From the NCBI GenBank assembly GCA_027067555.1, contig JAMOVU010000082.1:1-40644 (forward strand): DNA of 40,644 nucleotides. Reading direction: 5' to 3'. Under the pieces are notes generated by a model. It saw nothing but the letters and a program-made list of their open reading frames with translations, ran no database searches and was not told where the DNA came from. Each line of letters opens with the position of its first letter. Position 1 is the first letter of the stretch. Both the position numbers and the translations under genes were made by a program. Below are positions 17,458-26,559 of this stretch, piece after piece. The stretch is from Candidatus Aminicenantota bacterium (GTDB lineage: Bacteria; Acidobacteriota; Aminicenantia; JAMOAD01).

Positions 17458-19228
17458 AAGAAAGATTTTACTCCAGAGTAATAAAAGAAATTTAAAACTT
17501 TTATTTATTTTTATCCTATTCTTTATTTTTTTGATTTTCTTATTTTTTTGGAAAATTCAGGTAATTGATTATGAAAAATATTTTTTAGCAGCGCAGAGAA
17601 ATATTATAAGGGTTGAGAGGATATCTCCTTTAAGGGGACTTATAAAGGATTCTAAAGGAAATATTATTGCTGATAATAGACTTTCCTTTGACTTAATTAT
17701 TCCTAAAGAGAATATGATTTCTTCCAAAAGAAAGAGTACCGAGAAAGAAATAAAAGAGATTCTAAATATGTTGAAAAAGGGAGACAAATATGAGTTGAAA
17801 AATATGGGGACTTATTATTTAGTAAAAGAAGATATACCCTTGAATATAGCAAATTTTATTTTTTCAAACAGGAGGGAGTTTAGATATGTTTCAATAAGGG
17901 TCTCTCCCAGAAGACTTTATCCTCTGGGAGAAAGTTGTAGTAGTTTTATTGGATATATCGGTGAAGCTAATCTTAAGGAGATAAGAAAGTTTGGTTTAAA
18001 AACCGGAGATTTTGTTGGTAAATATGGATTGGAAAGGTATTATGAGAATGAGCTTAAGGGAAAAGCTGGTTATAAAGTTAAAGTTGTGAATAATCTTAAT
18101 ATTCTTGAAAGAATTGTGAGAGAGGTTCCGCCTGTGGCAGGAAAAACACTGACTCTTTCAATTAATTTGAGTCTTCAGAAGAAGGTAGAAGAGTTTATGA
18201 AAGAGGAAAATCTAATAGGCTCTACTATTGTATTAAACCCAAAAAATGGGGAAATCCTCTCTCTTGTCACTACTCCTCTTTTTAATCCTAATCTTTTTAC
18301 CTCCTATTTTTCCAAAAAAGATTGGGATAAACTGGTCAGTACAGAGGGAAAACCTCTTATAAACAAAGCAATAAGCGGTTTGTATCCAGCAGGTTCAATT
18401 TTTAAATTGGTTGTCGGACTTGCAGGTTTGGAAGAAGGACTTATAAATGAGAATACAATAGTGAATTGTTATGGTTATAAGGAAATTTATAATAAGATAT
18501 TTCACTGCTGGAATGCAGCCGGTCATGGCCCAATGAATATTACCAAGGCCATTGAACAATCTTGTGATGTTTATTTTTATGTTTTAGGTAAAAACCTAAA
18601 GATAGATCTCATTGAAAAATATGCAAAGATGTTGGGTCTTGGGAAGTACACGGGAATCGATTTGGTGGGTGAAAAGAGTGGGCTTGTCCCTTCAAGAGAA
18701 TGGAAATTTAAAAGATTCCATATTAAATGGTTTCCCGGAGAAACTATTTCAGTCGCAATAGGACAGGGGCCTTTATTGGTTACTCCGATTCAGATTGCTC
18801 AACTTTTTTCCATTATTGCAAACAGAGGCTTTTATTTTCCTCCCCATTTATTAAAAACCAGAAAAAATAAGAAGATTTTTGTAAAAATAAAAAGGGAAAA
18901 TTTTGAAAAAATAATAAAAGGAATGTGGCTTGTTGTAAATGGTGAGAAGGGTACCGGCAGGCTTGCAAAATTAGATGGAATAAATGTTTGTGGTAAGACG
19001 AGCACTGTTCAGGTTATTAGTAAAGAGACACTTAAAACAAAGGTGAAAAATAAAAAAGATAAAAGATGGCTTCACCATGCATGGTTTGGGGCTTTTGCTC
19101 CTTGCGAATCACCTGAAATTGTAGTAGTTTCAATGTTGGAGCATGCTGGAGGAGGAGGGGAAGTTGCCGCTCCATTGGTAAGAAAGGTAATGAAATATTA
19201 TTTTAATAATATAAAGGAAAACAGATGA
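17432..19228 (+). CDS. mrdA: Penicillin-binding protein 2, elongasome transpeptidase
   Basis: A 598-residue class B PBP with an N-terminal helix (about 22-44), a dimerisation domain (about 55-220) and a transpeptidase domain (about 240-590). The acylated Ser322 and Lys325 are in AGSIFK, and Ser377-Cys-Asp379 is the SxN-type motif. The third motif is Lys522-Thr-Ser524 (GKTSTVQ), where most PBP2 proteins have KTG. It cross-links glycan strands made by RodA, which is the next gene (4-base overlap). The GEKGTGRLAKLDG stretch before KTS is usual for the family. Confidence 0.95.
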   Translation: MMIFNTEYKRKILLQSNKRNLKLLFIFILFFIFLIFLFFWKIQVIDYEKYFLAAQRNIIRVERISPLRGLIKDSKGNIIADNRLSFDLIIPKENMISSKRKSTEKEIKEILNMLKKGDKYELKNMGTYYLVKEDIPLNIANFIFSNRREFRYVSIRVSPRRLYPLGESCSSFIGYIGEANLKEIRKFGLKTGDFVGKYGLERYYENELKGKAGYKVKVVNNLNILERIVREVPPVAGKTLTLSINLSLQKKVEEFMKEENLIGSTIVLNPKNGEILSLVTTPLFNPNLFTSYFSKKDWDKLVSTEGKPLINKAISGLYPAGSIFKLVVGLAGLEEGLINENTIVNCYGYKEIYNKIFHCWNAAGHGPMNITKAIEQSCDVYFYVLGKNLKIDLIEKYAKMLGLGKYTGIDLVGEKSGLVPSREWKFKRFHIKWFPGETISVAIGQGPLLVTPIQIAQLFSIIANRGFYFPPHLLKTRKNKKIFVKIKRENFEKIIKGMWLVVNGEKGTGRLAKLDGINVCGKTSTVQVISKETLKTKVKNKKDKRWLHHAWFGAFAPCESPEIVVVSMLEHAGGGGEVAAPLVRKVMKYYFNNIKENR

Positions 19229-20310
19229 AAAGGTATTTTAAGTATTTTAACTATTCCTTACTTTTTACTCCCCTATCAATAACAATAATTGGTATTTTTG
19301 TTCTGTATTCCATTTTTAAAGCGACAGGGCAGCCTTTTTTCGAAAGACAAATTGTTTGGTTAATTGTATCTCTTATTGCTTTTTTTATTTTTTCCATATT
19401 GAATTATAAATTTTTTCTAAACCTTGCTCCATCTCTTTATGTATTTTTAATTGTGGTTTTAACATTTTTAATTCTTTTTGGTAAAAAGATAGCCGGGACA
19501 AAGTCCTGGATTGGAGTGGGAGGTTTGGGGGTTCAACCATCTGAGTTTGGGAAAATAGTGGTTATACTTTTAATAGCCAGAATTTTTAAAAACTATTATA
19601 AGGGAGCTTTGAACTTTATTGATTTTTTTAAAGCAGGTCTTATTGTTGGAGTTCCGGCATTATTGGTTATTCTTGGGAATGATATGGGGACGGCTATGAC
19701 TTATTCTTTTATTCTTATTACATTAATTTTTATTTTGGGCGTTAGAAAAAATTTGCTCATTTTTATTGTTGTCGGAGCTATCCTTTTTTCTATAGGTTCC
19801 TGGAATTTTGTTTTAAAAGATTATCAGAAGAAGAGGATAAAAGTATTTTTGAATCCCCAATCAGATCCATTGGGAGTTGGTTATCATACTATTCAATCAA
19901 AGATTACCATTGGTTCAGGGGGGATTTCTGGTAAAGGGTTTTTAAAGGGAACCCAAAAGAAGTTAGGATTTCTTCCTGCCCAGCATACTGATTTTATACT
20001 CTCGGTTTATGCGGAAGAGTTCGGGTTTGTAGGGATAATAGTGCTAATTTTATTGTATACTTTTCTTTTTTATTCTATATTTAGGGTTGCTTATGTTGCA
20101 GAAGACATCTCTTCTTTATTGCTTGTTGGTTTAATTTTAGGGCAGATCTTTTTTCAATTCTTAATTAATATTTTAGTTAGTCTCGGAAAACTTCCGGTTG
20201 CTGGTATTACTTTGCCTTTATTCAGTTATGGTGGTTCTTCTTTGATTACGGTTTATTCTCTTCTTGGTATTGTTGAGGGAGTTCACATCTCAAAGTATAG
20301 CAGGGAGTAA
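19225..20310 (+). CDS. rodA: Peptidoglycan glycosyltransferase RodA (SEDS family)
   Basis: A 361-residue SEDS polymerase with about ten transmembrane helices. Typical segments are KSWIGVGGLGVQPSEFGKI, GNDMGTAMTY, GGISGKGFLKGTQKK, and FLPAQHTDFILSVYAEEFGF with the conserved HTDFI. The end PLFSYGGSSLI is diagnostic. It polymerises lipid II into glycan strands outside the inner membrane, paired with PBP2. AAGGA precedes the ATG, and the stop shares one base with the following gene. Confidence 0.97.
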   Translation: MKRYFKYFNYSLLFTPLSITIIGIFVLYSIFKATGQPFFERQIVWLIVSLIAFFIFSILNYKFFLNLAPSLYVFLIVVLTFLILFGKKIAGTKSWIGVGGLGVQPSEFGKIVVILLIARIFKNYYKGALNFIDFFKAGLIVGVPALLVILGNDMGTAMTYSFILITLIFILGVRKNLLIFIVVGAILFSIGSWNFVLKDYQKKRIKVFLNPQSDPLGVGYHTIQSKITIGSGGISGKGFLKGTQKKLGFLPAQHTDFILSVYAEEFGFVGIIVLILLYTFLFYSIFRVAYVAEDISSLLLVGLILGQIFFQFLINILVSLGKLPVAGITLPLFSYGGSSLITVYSLLGIVEGVHISKYSRE

Positions 20311-22745
20311 TGGATCCTTCTATTTTTGTTGGGATTGAAAGACCTTCACGATATTTGGGGGAAGAATTAAATGTAATAGTAAAAGATTGGGATAGTACAA
20401 TTTTAAGGATAGCGTTATCTTATCCAGATTTGTATGAAGTGGGAATGTCCCACATGGGGCTTCCTATTTTGTATCATTATTTGAACAATATAAAAGGTGT
20501 ACTTGCTGAGAGGGTTTTTTCTCCTGCAAAGGATTTTGAATCTACTTTGAGAAAGAAAAATATTTCTCTTTTTTCGCTTGAAAATAAAAAACCAATTAAG
20601 GAATTTGATATCCTTGGTTTTTCCCTTCTTTCAGAATTGACTTACACAAACCTTTTAAACATTTTAGAGCTTTCTAACATAGAGATATTTTCTAAAAATA
20701 GAGATGATAATGAGCCTATTGTCTTTGCAGGAGGCGTTAATGTTTTTAATCCGGAACCTATTGCTCCTTTTGTTGATGTTTTTTTTATCGGTGATGCAGA
20801 AGCAGTATTTTTTAGCTTGGTTGAGAGGATAAGAGATTTAAAAGGAAATGGGTATGGAAGAAAGGAGATTTTAGAGAGGATTTCAGGGGAAAAAGGGGTG
20901 TATATCCCTGCTCTTCATAAAGTTGAGAAAAAAGGCGATTTTTTTATTCCTGTTTTTAAAAATGGTAGAAAAATTAAGAAAGCATATTTAAAGGATTTGG
21001 ATAAGTTCCCACTTCCTGAGAAACCTCTTGTCCCTACTACTGAAATAATTTTTGATAGATTGAGCATTGAGATTGCAAGAGGATGCCCGCAAAGATGCCG
21101 GTTTTGTCAGGCTTCCTTTGTTTACCATCCTTTCAGATGGAGAGATCCCAATTATTTAATAACTTATATTGAGAAAACAGTTAAAGAAAGTGGGTTTGAA
21201 GATTTCTCATTATCCTCACTCAGCACGGCGGATTATCCTTACATAGAAAAACTTATGTATGAATTGGTGGAAAGATTGGAGAAAGAAAAAGTCGGGATAG
21301 GTCTTCCATCTTTAAGACCCAAAATGATAAAAGAATTTATGTTAGAATTAATTAAGAGAACGAGAAAAACGGGTTTTACCATTGTTCCTGAAGCCGGAAC
21401 AGAGAGGCTCAGAAAAGTGATAAACAAATATGTTGATGATGGGGAAGTCTTTCATTCTCTTGAGATGGCATATAAATACGGATGGAGAGCTGTTAAATTC
21501 TACTTTATGATAGGACTTCCCACGGAAACAGAGGAAGATATAAAAGGGATAGGAGAAATTCTTCTAAAAGCTTTAGAACTCGGAAGAACCTACAGAAGAA
21601 GACTTAGGATAGGGGCCACCATATCGGTCTTTATTCCCAAGCCTCATACACCTTTTCAGTGGTGTGAGTTTGCATCTAAGAAGGAGATAAAGAGAAAAAA
21701 AGAGATATTGTTGAATATGGTAAAAGACAAAAGAGAGATTTTTTTGAAGTTTCATCCATATGAAACTGCCTATATCGAGACGCTTTTGTCAAGAGGAGAT
21801 AGAAGGGTAAGTAAGATTATTTATTTGGCTTTTAAAAAAGGAGCCAAATTTGATGCATGGGATTCTGAATTTGATTTTGTAAAATGGGAAAGTGCAATAG
21901 AAGAGAGTAAAGTGGATGTCTCACCATTTTTTAGAAAAATAGAAATAGAAGAGGATCTCCCCTGGGAGCATGTTGACACTGGGGTAAGAAAAGAGTATCT
22001 AATTGAGGAGTATAGAAAGAGCAAAAAAGAAGAACGAACCATTTCATGTATTGAGAGAGATTGTGAGGAATGTAAGGGCTGTTATATTCCAATAAGGATC
22101 GTAAAGGATATTTCGATAGAGACAAAAGAAGCGGACAAAAGTGAGTTAGAATTTTCTGAAAAAAGGTACTTCAGATATGTAATATCTTACAAGAAAAAGG
22201 ATTCTGCTGTTTTTTTGTCAAGCCTTGAAACTGTAAGGGCAATAGAAAGAACTTTGAGAAGAAGCCCTTTTGATTTTGCTTTTACAGAGGGGTTTCACCC
22301 CAAAATAAAGATATCTTTTCTTTTTGCTGATCCTCTCGGTGTAGAAATTGAAGAAGATATTTTTGAAGTGAGATCTACCAATGTATTAAGTGATAGGGAG
22401 CTTTCTCATTTAACCGAAATAACGATAAGAGATTTGAGCTTTTTTGATATAAAAAGGGTAAAGCCAGATTCACCCCGTCTTTCAAAGATAGTAAAAGAAA
22501 TTGTATTTAAAGTTTCAAAAAAAGAAATAAAAAGTAGTATAAAGTTTCCTGATTTTAAGGGAGTTTTTCCTGAGTATAAGGAGAATGAAGAGAGAGGAGA
22601 GTTTATGTATTTTACATTCTCCTATAATCCCCAAAAAAAGTTTACTCCTTATAAATTTTTTAAAGAGATTATGAAAGAATATTCTCCCTTTAAAATTAGC
22701 AAACATAGAATTATTCTCAAAGAAGAATTTTTTGAGGATAAATAA
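20310..22745 (+). CDS. B12-binding radical SAM protein fused to a DUF2344 domain (TIGR03960/TIGR03936-like)
   Basis: An 811-residue protein. An N-terminal cobalamin-binding-like domain (about 20-215; YEVGMSHMGLPILYH) is followed by a radical SAM core with the 4Fe-4S motif Cys259...Cys263..Cys266 (GCPQRCRFC). A Cys-rich linker (ERDCEECKGC, about 587-596) follows, then a C-terminal DUF2344 domain (about 610-790; FHPKIKISF). In Firmicutes and many deep phyla this family sits by mreBCD, rng and rplU, but its reaction is, to my knowledge, not established. Ribosome or tRNA modification is sometimes suggested. It is the last gene of the Rod unit, with an AGGGAG site inside the rodA end. Confidence 0.92.
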   Translation: MDPSIFVGIERPSRYLGEELNVIVKDWDSTILRIALSYPDLYEVGMSHMGLPILYHYLNNIKGVLAERVFSPAKDFESTLRKKNISLFSLENKKPIKEFDILGFSLLSELTYTNLLNILELSNIEIFSKNRDDNEPIVFAGGVNVFNPEPIAPFVDVFFIGDAEAVFFSLVERIRDLKGNGYGRKEILERISGEKGVYIPALHKVEKKGDFFIPVFKNGRKIKKAYLKDLDKFPLPEKPLVPTTEIIFDRLSIEIARGCPQRCRFCQASFVYHPFRWRDPNYLITYIEKTVKESGFEDFSLSSLSTADYPYIEKLMYELVERLEKEKVGIGLPSLRPKMIKEFMLELIKRTRKTGFTIVPEAGTERLRKVINKYVDDGEVFHSLEMAYKYGWRAVKFYFMIGLPTETEEDIKGIGEILLKALELGRTYRRRLRIGATISVFIPKPHTPFQWCEFASKKEIKRKKEILLNMVKDKREIFLKFHPYETAYIETLLSRGDRRVSKIIYLAFKKGAKFDAWDSEFDFVKWESAIEESKVDVSPFFRKIEIEEDLPWEHVDTGVRKEYLIEEYRKSKKEERTISCIERDCEECKGCYIPIRIVKDISIETKEADKSELEFSEKRYFRYVISYKKKDSAVFLSSLETVRAIERTLRRSPFDFAFTEGFHPKIKISFLFADPLGVEIEEDIFEVRSTNVLSDRELSHLTEITIRDLSFFDIKRVKPDSPRLSKIVKEIVFKVSKKEIKSSIKFPDFKGVFPEYKENEERGEFMYFTFSYNPQKKFTPYKFFKEIMKEYSPFKISKHRIILKEEFFEDK

Positions 22746-22752
22746 AAAAATG

Positions 22753-22825
22753 TGGCGAGGGGCGGAATCGAACCACCGACACGAAGATTTTCAGTCTTCT
22801 GCTCTACCGACTGAGCTACCTCGCC
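22753..22825 (-). tRNA. tRNA-Phe (anticodon GAA)
   Basis: A 73-base cloverleaf on the minus strand. It has acceptor stem GGCGAGG/CCTCGCC, D arm GCTC...GAGC, anticodon stem GAAGA/TCTTC with loop CTGAAAA giving anticodon GAA, and T arm GGTGG-TTCGATT-CCGCC. The discriminator base is A. CCA is not encoded (CAT follows), so a CCA-adding enzyme is needed. A T-rich run follows the 3' end. Confidence 0.98.
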
Positions 22826-22840
22826 ACTGGTGAATGGATA

Positions 22841-22869
22841 AATTTATCAAAAAATAATTCTACTGTCAA
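22841..22869 (-). promoter_or_regulatory. Dedicated tRNA-Phe promoter overlapping the NamZ-like stop codon
   Basis: On the minus strand, TTGACA (22864-22869), a 17-base spacer and TAAATT (22841-22846), with the tRNA 5' end 16 bases further on. The TGA stop of the upstream muramidase gene is part of the -35 box. The -10 box lies within the palindrome GATAAATTTATC (22837-22848). Confidence 0.75.
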
Positions 22870-24044
22870 TAGTTAAATAAGAGTTTTCTCTTTGGTTGGT
22901 AAAGTCTGATAGTTTTAATTTCTTCTTCAAAATTTTTACTCATAAAAAAATCAATTGAATTAATATTATCATTTTCGACAAATTTCCTCACTTTATCGCT
23001 CCCTGTTATTATATCAATGGGAAGTTTTTCTCTTTCGTATTCATAGGGAGGAGATTTCCACTTGAATTTGTCCGGATAGAGTCTTTTGATTATTTTGAGT
23101 ATGAGTATGCCAGTTTTATAGGGAAAAGATTTTTCGAAAGCTGAAACCACTATGAAAACTCCTCCGCAAAGCTCTCCCGACCACTTGTTGAAAGTCGGAG
23201 TAAAAGCATATGGTATAAAATTAACTCCTCTTAGCTTTAATCTGTTTAATTCATTGGCTATTTCTTCAGAATTTATAAACGGAGCTCCTATTATTTCAAA
23301 AGGCCTTGTTGTTCCCCTTCCTTCGGACACATTAGTTCCTTCGAGAAGAACAGTTCCAGGATATATGTAAGAAGTTGTATAAAAGGGCATATTCGGAGAA
23401 GTGGGATACCACTTCCTTCCTGTTAATTCAAAAAATGAACCATCCCAATTTTTTATTTTAATTGGAGTAAAATCAATTGAAAGTTTCTCTTTCTTAATAA
23501 AATACAATGCTAACTCTGCCGGAGTCAAGCCATAAAGCATTGGAATAGGGTAAATCCCTACAAAAGAAGAAAATCCTTTTTCAACAATGTTTCCTTCCAT
23601 TTTTCTTCCGAGTGGATTGGGCCTATCTAAAATGATTAGTTTTGTCTCTTTATTGTTGAGGGCTTTTAGGAGAAGGAAAAGTGTTGATACAAAGGTGTAA
23701 ATTCTTGCTCCTACATCCTGGATGTCATAAATTATAAGATCTATATCTTCCAAATCATTTTCCGAAGGTGCGAATTTTTTTCCGTAAAGAGATATAAACT
23801 TAATTCCATCCTTTTCAAAATCTTCCGATTCTATCATATTATCCTGTTTATCTTGAAAAAACCCGTGTTGAGGGAAGAATACTTTTTTTATTTTCATGCC
23901 TTTTTTTAACAAACAGTAAAGAATATTTTCCCTGTCAAATACTATGGAAGCCTGATTTATAAGGAGAGCAATATTTAAGGCTTTATATTGATTTGTATGT
24001 TTTTCACAGAAAATTTCAGCGCCAAAGATTGTTTTTTCTTTCAT
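22866..24044 (-). CDS. NamZ-like exo-beta-N-acetylmuramidase (DUF1343, GH171), no signal peptide
   Basis: A 392-residue member of the DUF1343 family. Diagnostic stretches are KVFFPQHGFF, LIIYDIQDVGARIYTFVST, RPNPLGRKMEG and NVSEGRGTTRPFEIIGAPF. Characterised NamZ enzymes release MurNAc from the non-reducing end of peptidoglycan fragments. Many homologues are exported, but this one starts MKEKTIFGAEIF with no signal, so it should be cytoplasmic and may recycle imported muropeptides. The ATG at 24042-24044 is preceded directly by an in-frame TTG, and neither has a Shine-Dalgarno site. It is the last gene of the export unit, 37 bases after the nucleotidyltransferase. Confidence 0.88.
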   Translation of the reverse strand: MKEKTIFGAEIFCEKHTNQYKALNIALLINQASIVFDRENILYCLLKKGMKIKKVFFPQHGFFQDKQDNMIESEDFEKDGIKFISLYGKKFAPSENDLEDIDLIIYDIQDVGARIYTFVSTLFLLLKALNNKETKLIILDRPNPLGRKMEGNIVEKGFSSFVGIYPIPMLYGLTPAELALYFIKKEKLSIDFTPIKIKNWDGSFFELTGRKWYPTSPNMPFYTTSYIYPGTVLLEGTNVSEGRGTTRPFEIIGAPFINSEEIANELNRLKLRGVNFIPYAFTPTFNKWSGELCGGVFIVVSAFEKSFPYKTGILILKIIKRLYPDKFKWKSPPYEYEREKLPIDIITGSDKVRKFVENDNINSIDFFMSKNFEEEIKTIRLYQPKRKLLFNY

Positions 24045-24081
24045 CAAAAATTTTATATTAAAAGAGCTTTCAGGTAAATAT

Positions 24082-24513
24082 TCAATCTTTTTTTGATTTT
24101 AAAATTTTTTTTATGAAATATGATATTGAGAAAGGTTCGAGTCTTTTGATATTGATTATTTTACCTTTAAAGGATTTTATCTCATCTTTAGTGAAGTAGT
24201 TATCTCCTTCGCATTTCATGATTAAATCAGGCTTTACTTTTTCAATGGAATTTTTCAAGTTTTCCACGGGAATTACAAAATCCACAAATTCTATGGATAA
24301 AAGAATTTCTTTTCTTTCTTCAAAGGGAACTATGGGTCTTTTATCCTCTTTAAATTTGCTTACTGCTTTATCGCTTAATAGACCAACAACTAAAAATTCT
24401 CCTCTCTGTTTAGCTTTTTTTAGAAAATATATGTGCCCCGGGTGGATTATGTCAAAAGCTCCTGTGACAAAAACTTTAAAACCTTTAATATTTTCTAAAT
24501 TCGATTCCATCAT
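24082..24513 (-). CDS. RfaE2/TagD-like cytidylyl/adenylyl-transferase domain protein
   Basis: A 143-residue single-domain nucleotidyltransferase. The HxGH motif is in FDIIHPGHIYFLKKAK, and the segment RPIVPFEERKEIL resembles RfaE2 (ADP-heptose synthase domain) more than TagD. The family activates a sugar- or alcohol-phosphate with ATP or CTP. The KGGD-like element near residue 98 reads KCEGD, so the substrate is uncertain. Its start lies inside the 3' end of the Wzt gene (29-base overlap) in a different frame, implying translational coupling. The location supports a role in making a precursor for the exported glycan. Confidence 0.82.
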   Translation of the reverse strand: MMESNLENIKGFKVFVTGAFDIIHPGHIYFLKKAKQRGEFLVVGLLSDKAVSKFKEDKRPIVPFEERKEILLSIEFVDFVIPVENLKNSIEKVKPDLIMKCEGDNYFTKDEIKSFKGKIINIKRLEPFSISYFIKKILKSKKD

Positions 24514-25741
24514 CAAAATTCCACTGATGATTCATCCTGTAAACGCCAACATCTCTTTTGTTTGAATCAACTCTAAATTTGTGTAAAAGATGGTGATAAT
24601 CGTATGGGGTACCATCTTTCGAATGACTTGCAACATCAATAAAGTAAAACCCATTTATTAGATTGAGTTTTGATATTTTAAAAACAACTTTATGCAATCC
24701 TTTCTTAAGTTTTTTCCCCATAAGATTTTCAAGAAATGTATTTGTGCCATAAACTACATGTCCCTCTCCGTTTAATATGCCAATTCCGAAACCAAAATCA
24801 TCCTTTTCTTCGTTTGCCTTAACTTCTAACTCAACTATCATTCCATCTTCAGGAGAGTATATGAATTTTTCTTTTCCTGTAAGATCCTTAATTTTGACGG
24901 AAATTATTTCAACACTCTTATCTCCCCATCTTTTATTATCAACAGGGACAGATTCTTCCTTCTTTTCTTCTTTGTGTTTACTCTCTTCTTTTTCGCTTAT
25001 ATCCTGTAAATATGCGTCAACTACCTGCCGAGGATAACCTCTCATTACTATTTGACCTTTTTTCATCCAGATTGCCTCATCAGTGATTCTTGCCACTGTT
25101 TCAAGATCATGGCTTACAAAAACTATTGTTTTTCCGGATCTCTTAAACTCATTTATTTTATCTATACATTTGGGAACAAAGGAGGCATCTCCCACAGCAA
25201 GAACTTCATCTACAAGGAGGATGTCAGGATTTACATTGATGGCAACAGAAAAGCCTAATCTCATGAACATTCCTGATGAATAGGTTTTCACGGGTTGCTC
25301 AATGAAATCTTCGAGCTCTGCAAATCTTACAATCTCATCGTATTTCTCTTTTATCTCCTTTTTTGTGAGTCCAAGTATTATTCCATTTATAAAAATGTTT
25401 TCTCTTCCCGAAATTTCAGGATGAAAGCCGGCACCAAGTTCAATAAGCGCTGAAATTCTTCCCTTTGTAATAACTGTTCCCCTATTGGGTCTTATGATTC
25501 CTGCTATAATTTTGAGAAGTGTGCTTTTCCCCGACCCATTTTCTCCTATTATTCCTACTGTTTTCCCTTTTTCGATATCAAGAGATACATTGTTTACAGC
25601 CATAAAAACTTCTTCCGGTTTAAAATCCCTGAAGATAGTCCCATCTATGAAAGCACTTTTTAATGTGTTAAATCTATGTTTGCTTGAATATTTCCTGTAT
25701 GCTTTAACAATATTTCTTAAAGATATTGCTATCTCTTTCAT
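24485..25741 (-). CDS. Polysaccharide ABC-exporter ATPase with C-terminal Wzt-type domain
   Basis: A 418-residue protein. The ABC ATPase (about 1-235) has Walker A GENGSGKS, the signature YSSGMFMRLGFS and Walker B ILLVDEVLAVGD followed by the H-loop FVSHD. After a charged linker (about 236-262) the C-terminal beta domain (about 265-410) resembles Wzt_C, which in O-antigen exporters binds the finished chain end. It powers export of an undecaprenyl-linked glycan through the permease encoded just upstream. Its ATG overlaps the permease stop (TAATG), with GGAGG inside the permease end. Confidence 0.93.
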   Translation of the reverse strand: MKEIAISLRNIVKAYRKYSSKHRFNTLKSAFIDGTIFRDFKPEEVFMAVNNVSLDIEKGKTVGIIGENGSGKSTLLKIIAGIIRPNRGTVITKGRISALIELGAGFHPEISGRENIFINGIILGLTKKEIKEKYDEIVRFAELEDFIEQPVKTYSSGMFMRLGFSVAINVNPDILLVDEVLAVGDASFVPKCIDKINEFKRSGKTIVFVSHDLETVARITDEAIWMKKGQIVMRGYPRQVVDAYLQDISEKEESKHKEEKKEESVPVDNKRWGDKSVEIISVKIKDLTGKEKFIYSPEDGMIVELEVKANEEKDDFGFGIGILNGEGHVVYGTNTFLENLMGKKLKKGLHKVVFKISKLNLINGFYFIDVASHSKDGTPYDYHHLLHKFRVDSNKRDVGVYRMNHQWNFDDGIEFRKY

Positions 25742-26559
25742 TATACTTCCTCCGCAAAAGTATCCTTTACTCTATCAAAAAAATAATAACCTGCAAGGAA
25801 AAAGAGCAAAGAGACAATAAAAGTAACGCTTAACTTCTTCCAGTGAGGTAAAGACCCGAAAAAGAAAGAGTATTGGTAACCTTCTACTATGTGGGTGAAA
25901 GGATTTAAAAGAAGGGCTGTTTTTATTATCTTTGATTTTAATATTGGTTCAAAATTGAAGGGGTAAATTATGGGGGTTCCGAAAAACCAGAGTGTCAGGA
26001 GGTTTGCTATAAGATTTTGGACATCTTTAAAATGAACAGTCAAAGCTGCAACAAAAAAGGCAAGGCCAAGAGTAAAAAAGAATTGAATTATCATTACAGG
26101 GATTGAAAAAAATACATACCATGTAAGAGGATGACCGAGTATAATAAAAAATAGAATTAATATGGGGAGTCCCAGAAGGAAGTTTATGAAATTTGCAGTT
26201 ACGGTCATAATAGGTAAAACTTCTACCGGGAACAGGACTTTTTTAATAAGAGCGCCATGAATTGAAAGAACATTTCCTGCCTCTATTATTGAGGAGCTGA
26301 ACCAGATCCATGGTAAAAGACCGGTAAACAAGAAAAGGGAATAATCTAAAGCTGTTTTTAATTCCGGTATTGGATACCTTGGTTTTAAAATTATACCGAA
26401 AGCAAGGGTATAAACAAGCATAAGCAAAAGTGGGTTTAAAAAAGTCCATAGGAAACCTAAAACTGAACCTCTATATCTTGCTTTTAGCTCCCTTGAAACA
26501 AGATTGGAAATTAATAATCTGCTTCTATAGATAGTTTTAATCTTCTCAATTATAAACAT
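25741..26559 (-). CDS. Polysaccharide ABC-exporter permease (Wzm/ABC-2 type)
   Basis: A 272-residue ABC-2 membrane protein with six transmembrane helices and the amphipathic N-terminal stretch typical of Wzm/TagG (SRELKARYRGSVLGFLWTFL). It forms the dimeric channel that passes lipid-linked O-antigen-type or teichoic-acid-type glycans across the inner membrane. It overlaps the methyltransferase gene by 14 bases at its start and the ATPase gene by one base at its end. Confidence 0.93.
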   Translation of the reverse strand: MFIIEKIKTIYRSRLLISNLVSRELKARYRGSVLGFLWTFLNPLLLMLVYTLAFGIILKPRYPIPELKTALDYSLFLFTGLLPWIWFSSSIIEAGNVLSIHGALIKKVLFPVEVLPIMTVTANFINFLLGLPILILFFIILGHPLTWYVFFSIPVMIIQFFFTLGLAFFVAALTVHFKDVQNLIANLLTLWFFGTPIIYPFNFEPILKSKIIKTALLLNPFTHIVEGYQYSFFFGSLPHWKKLSVTFIVSLLFFLAGYYFFDRVKDTFAEEV

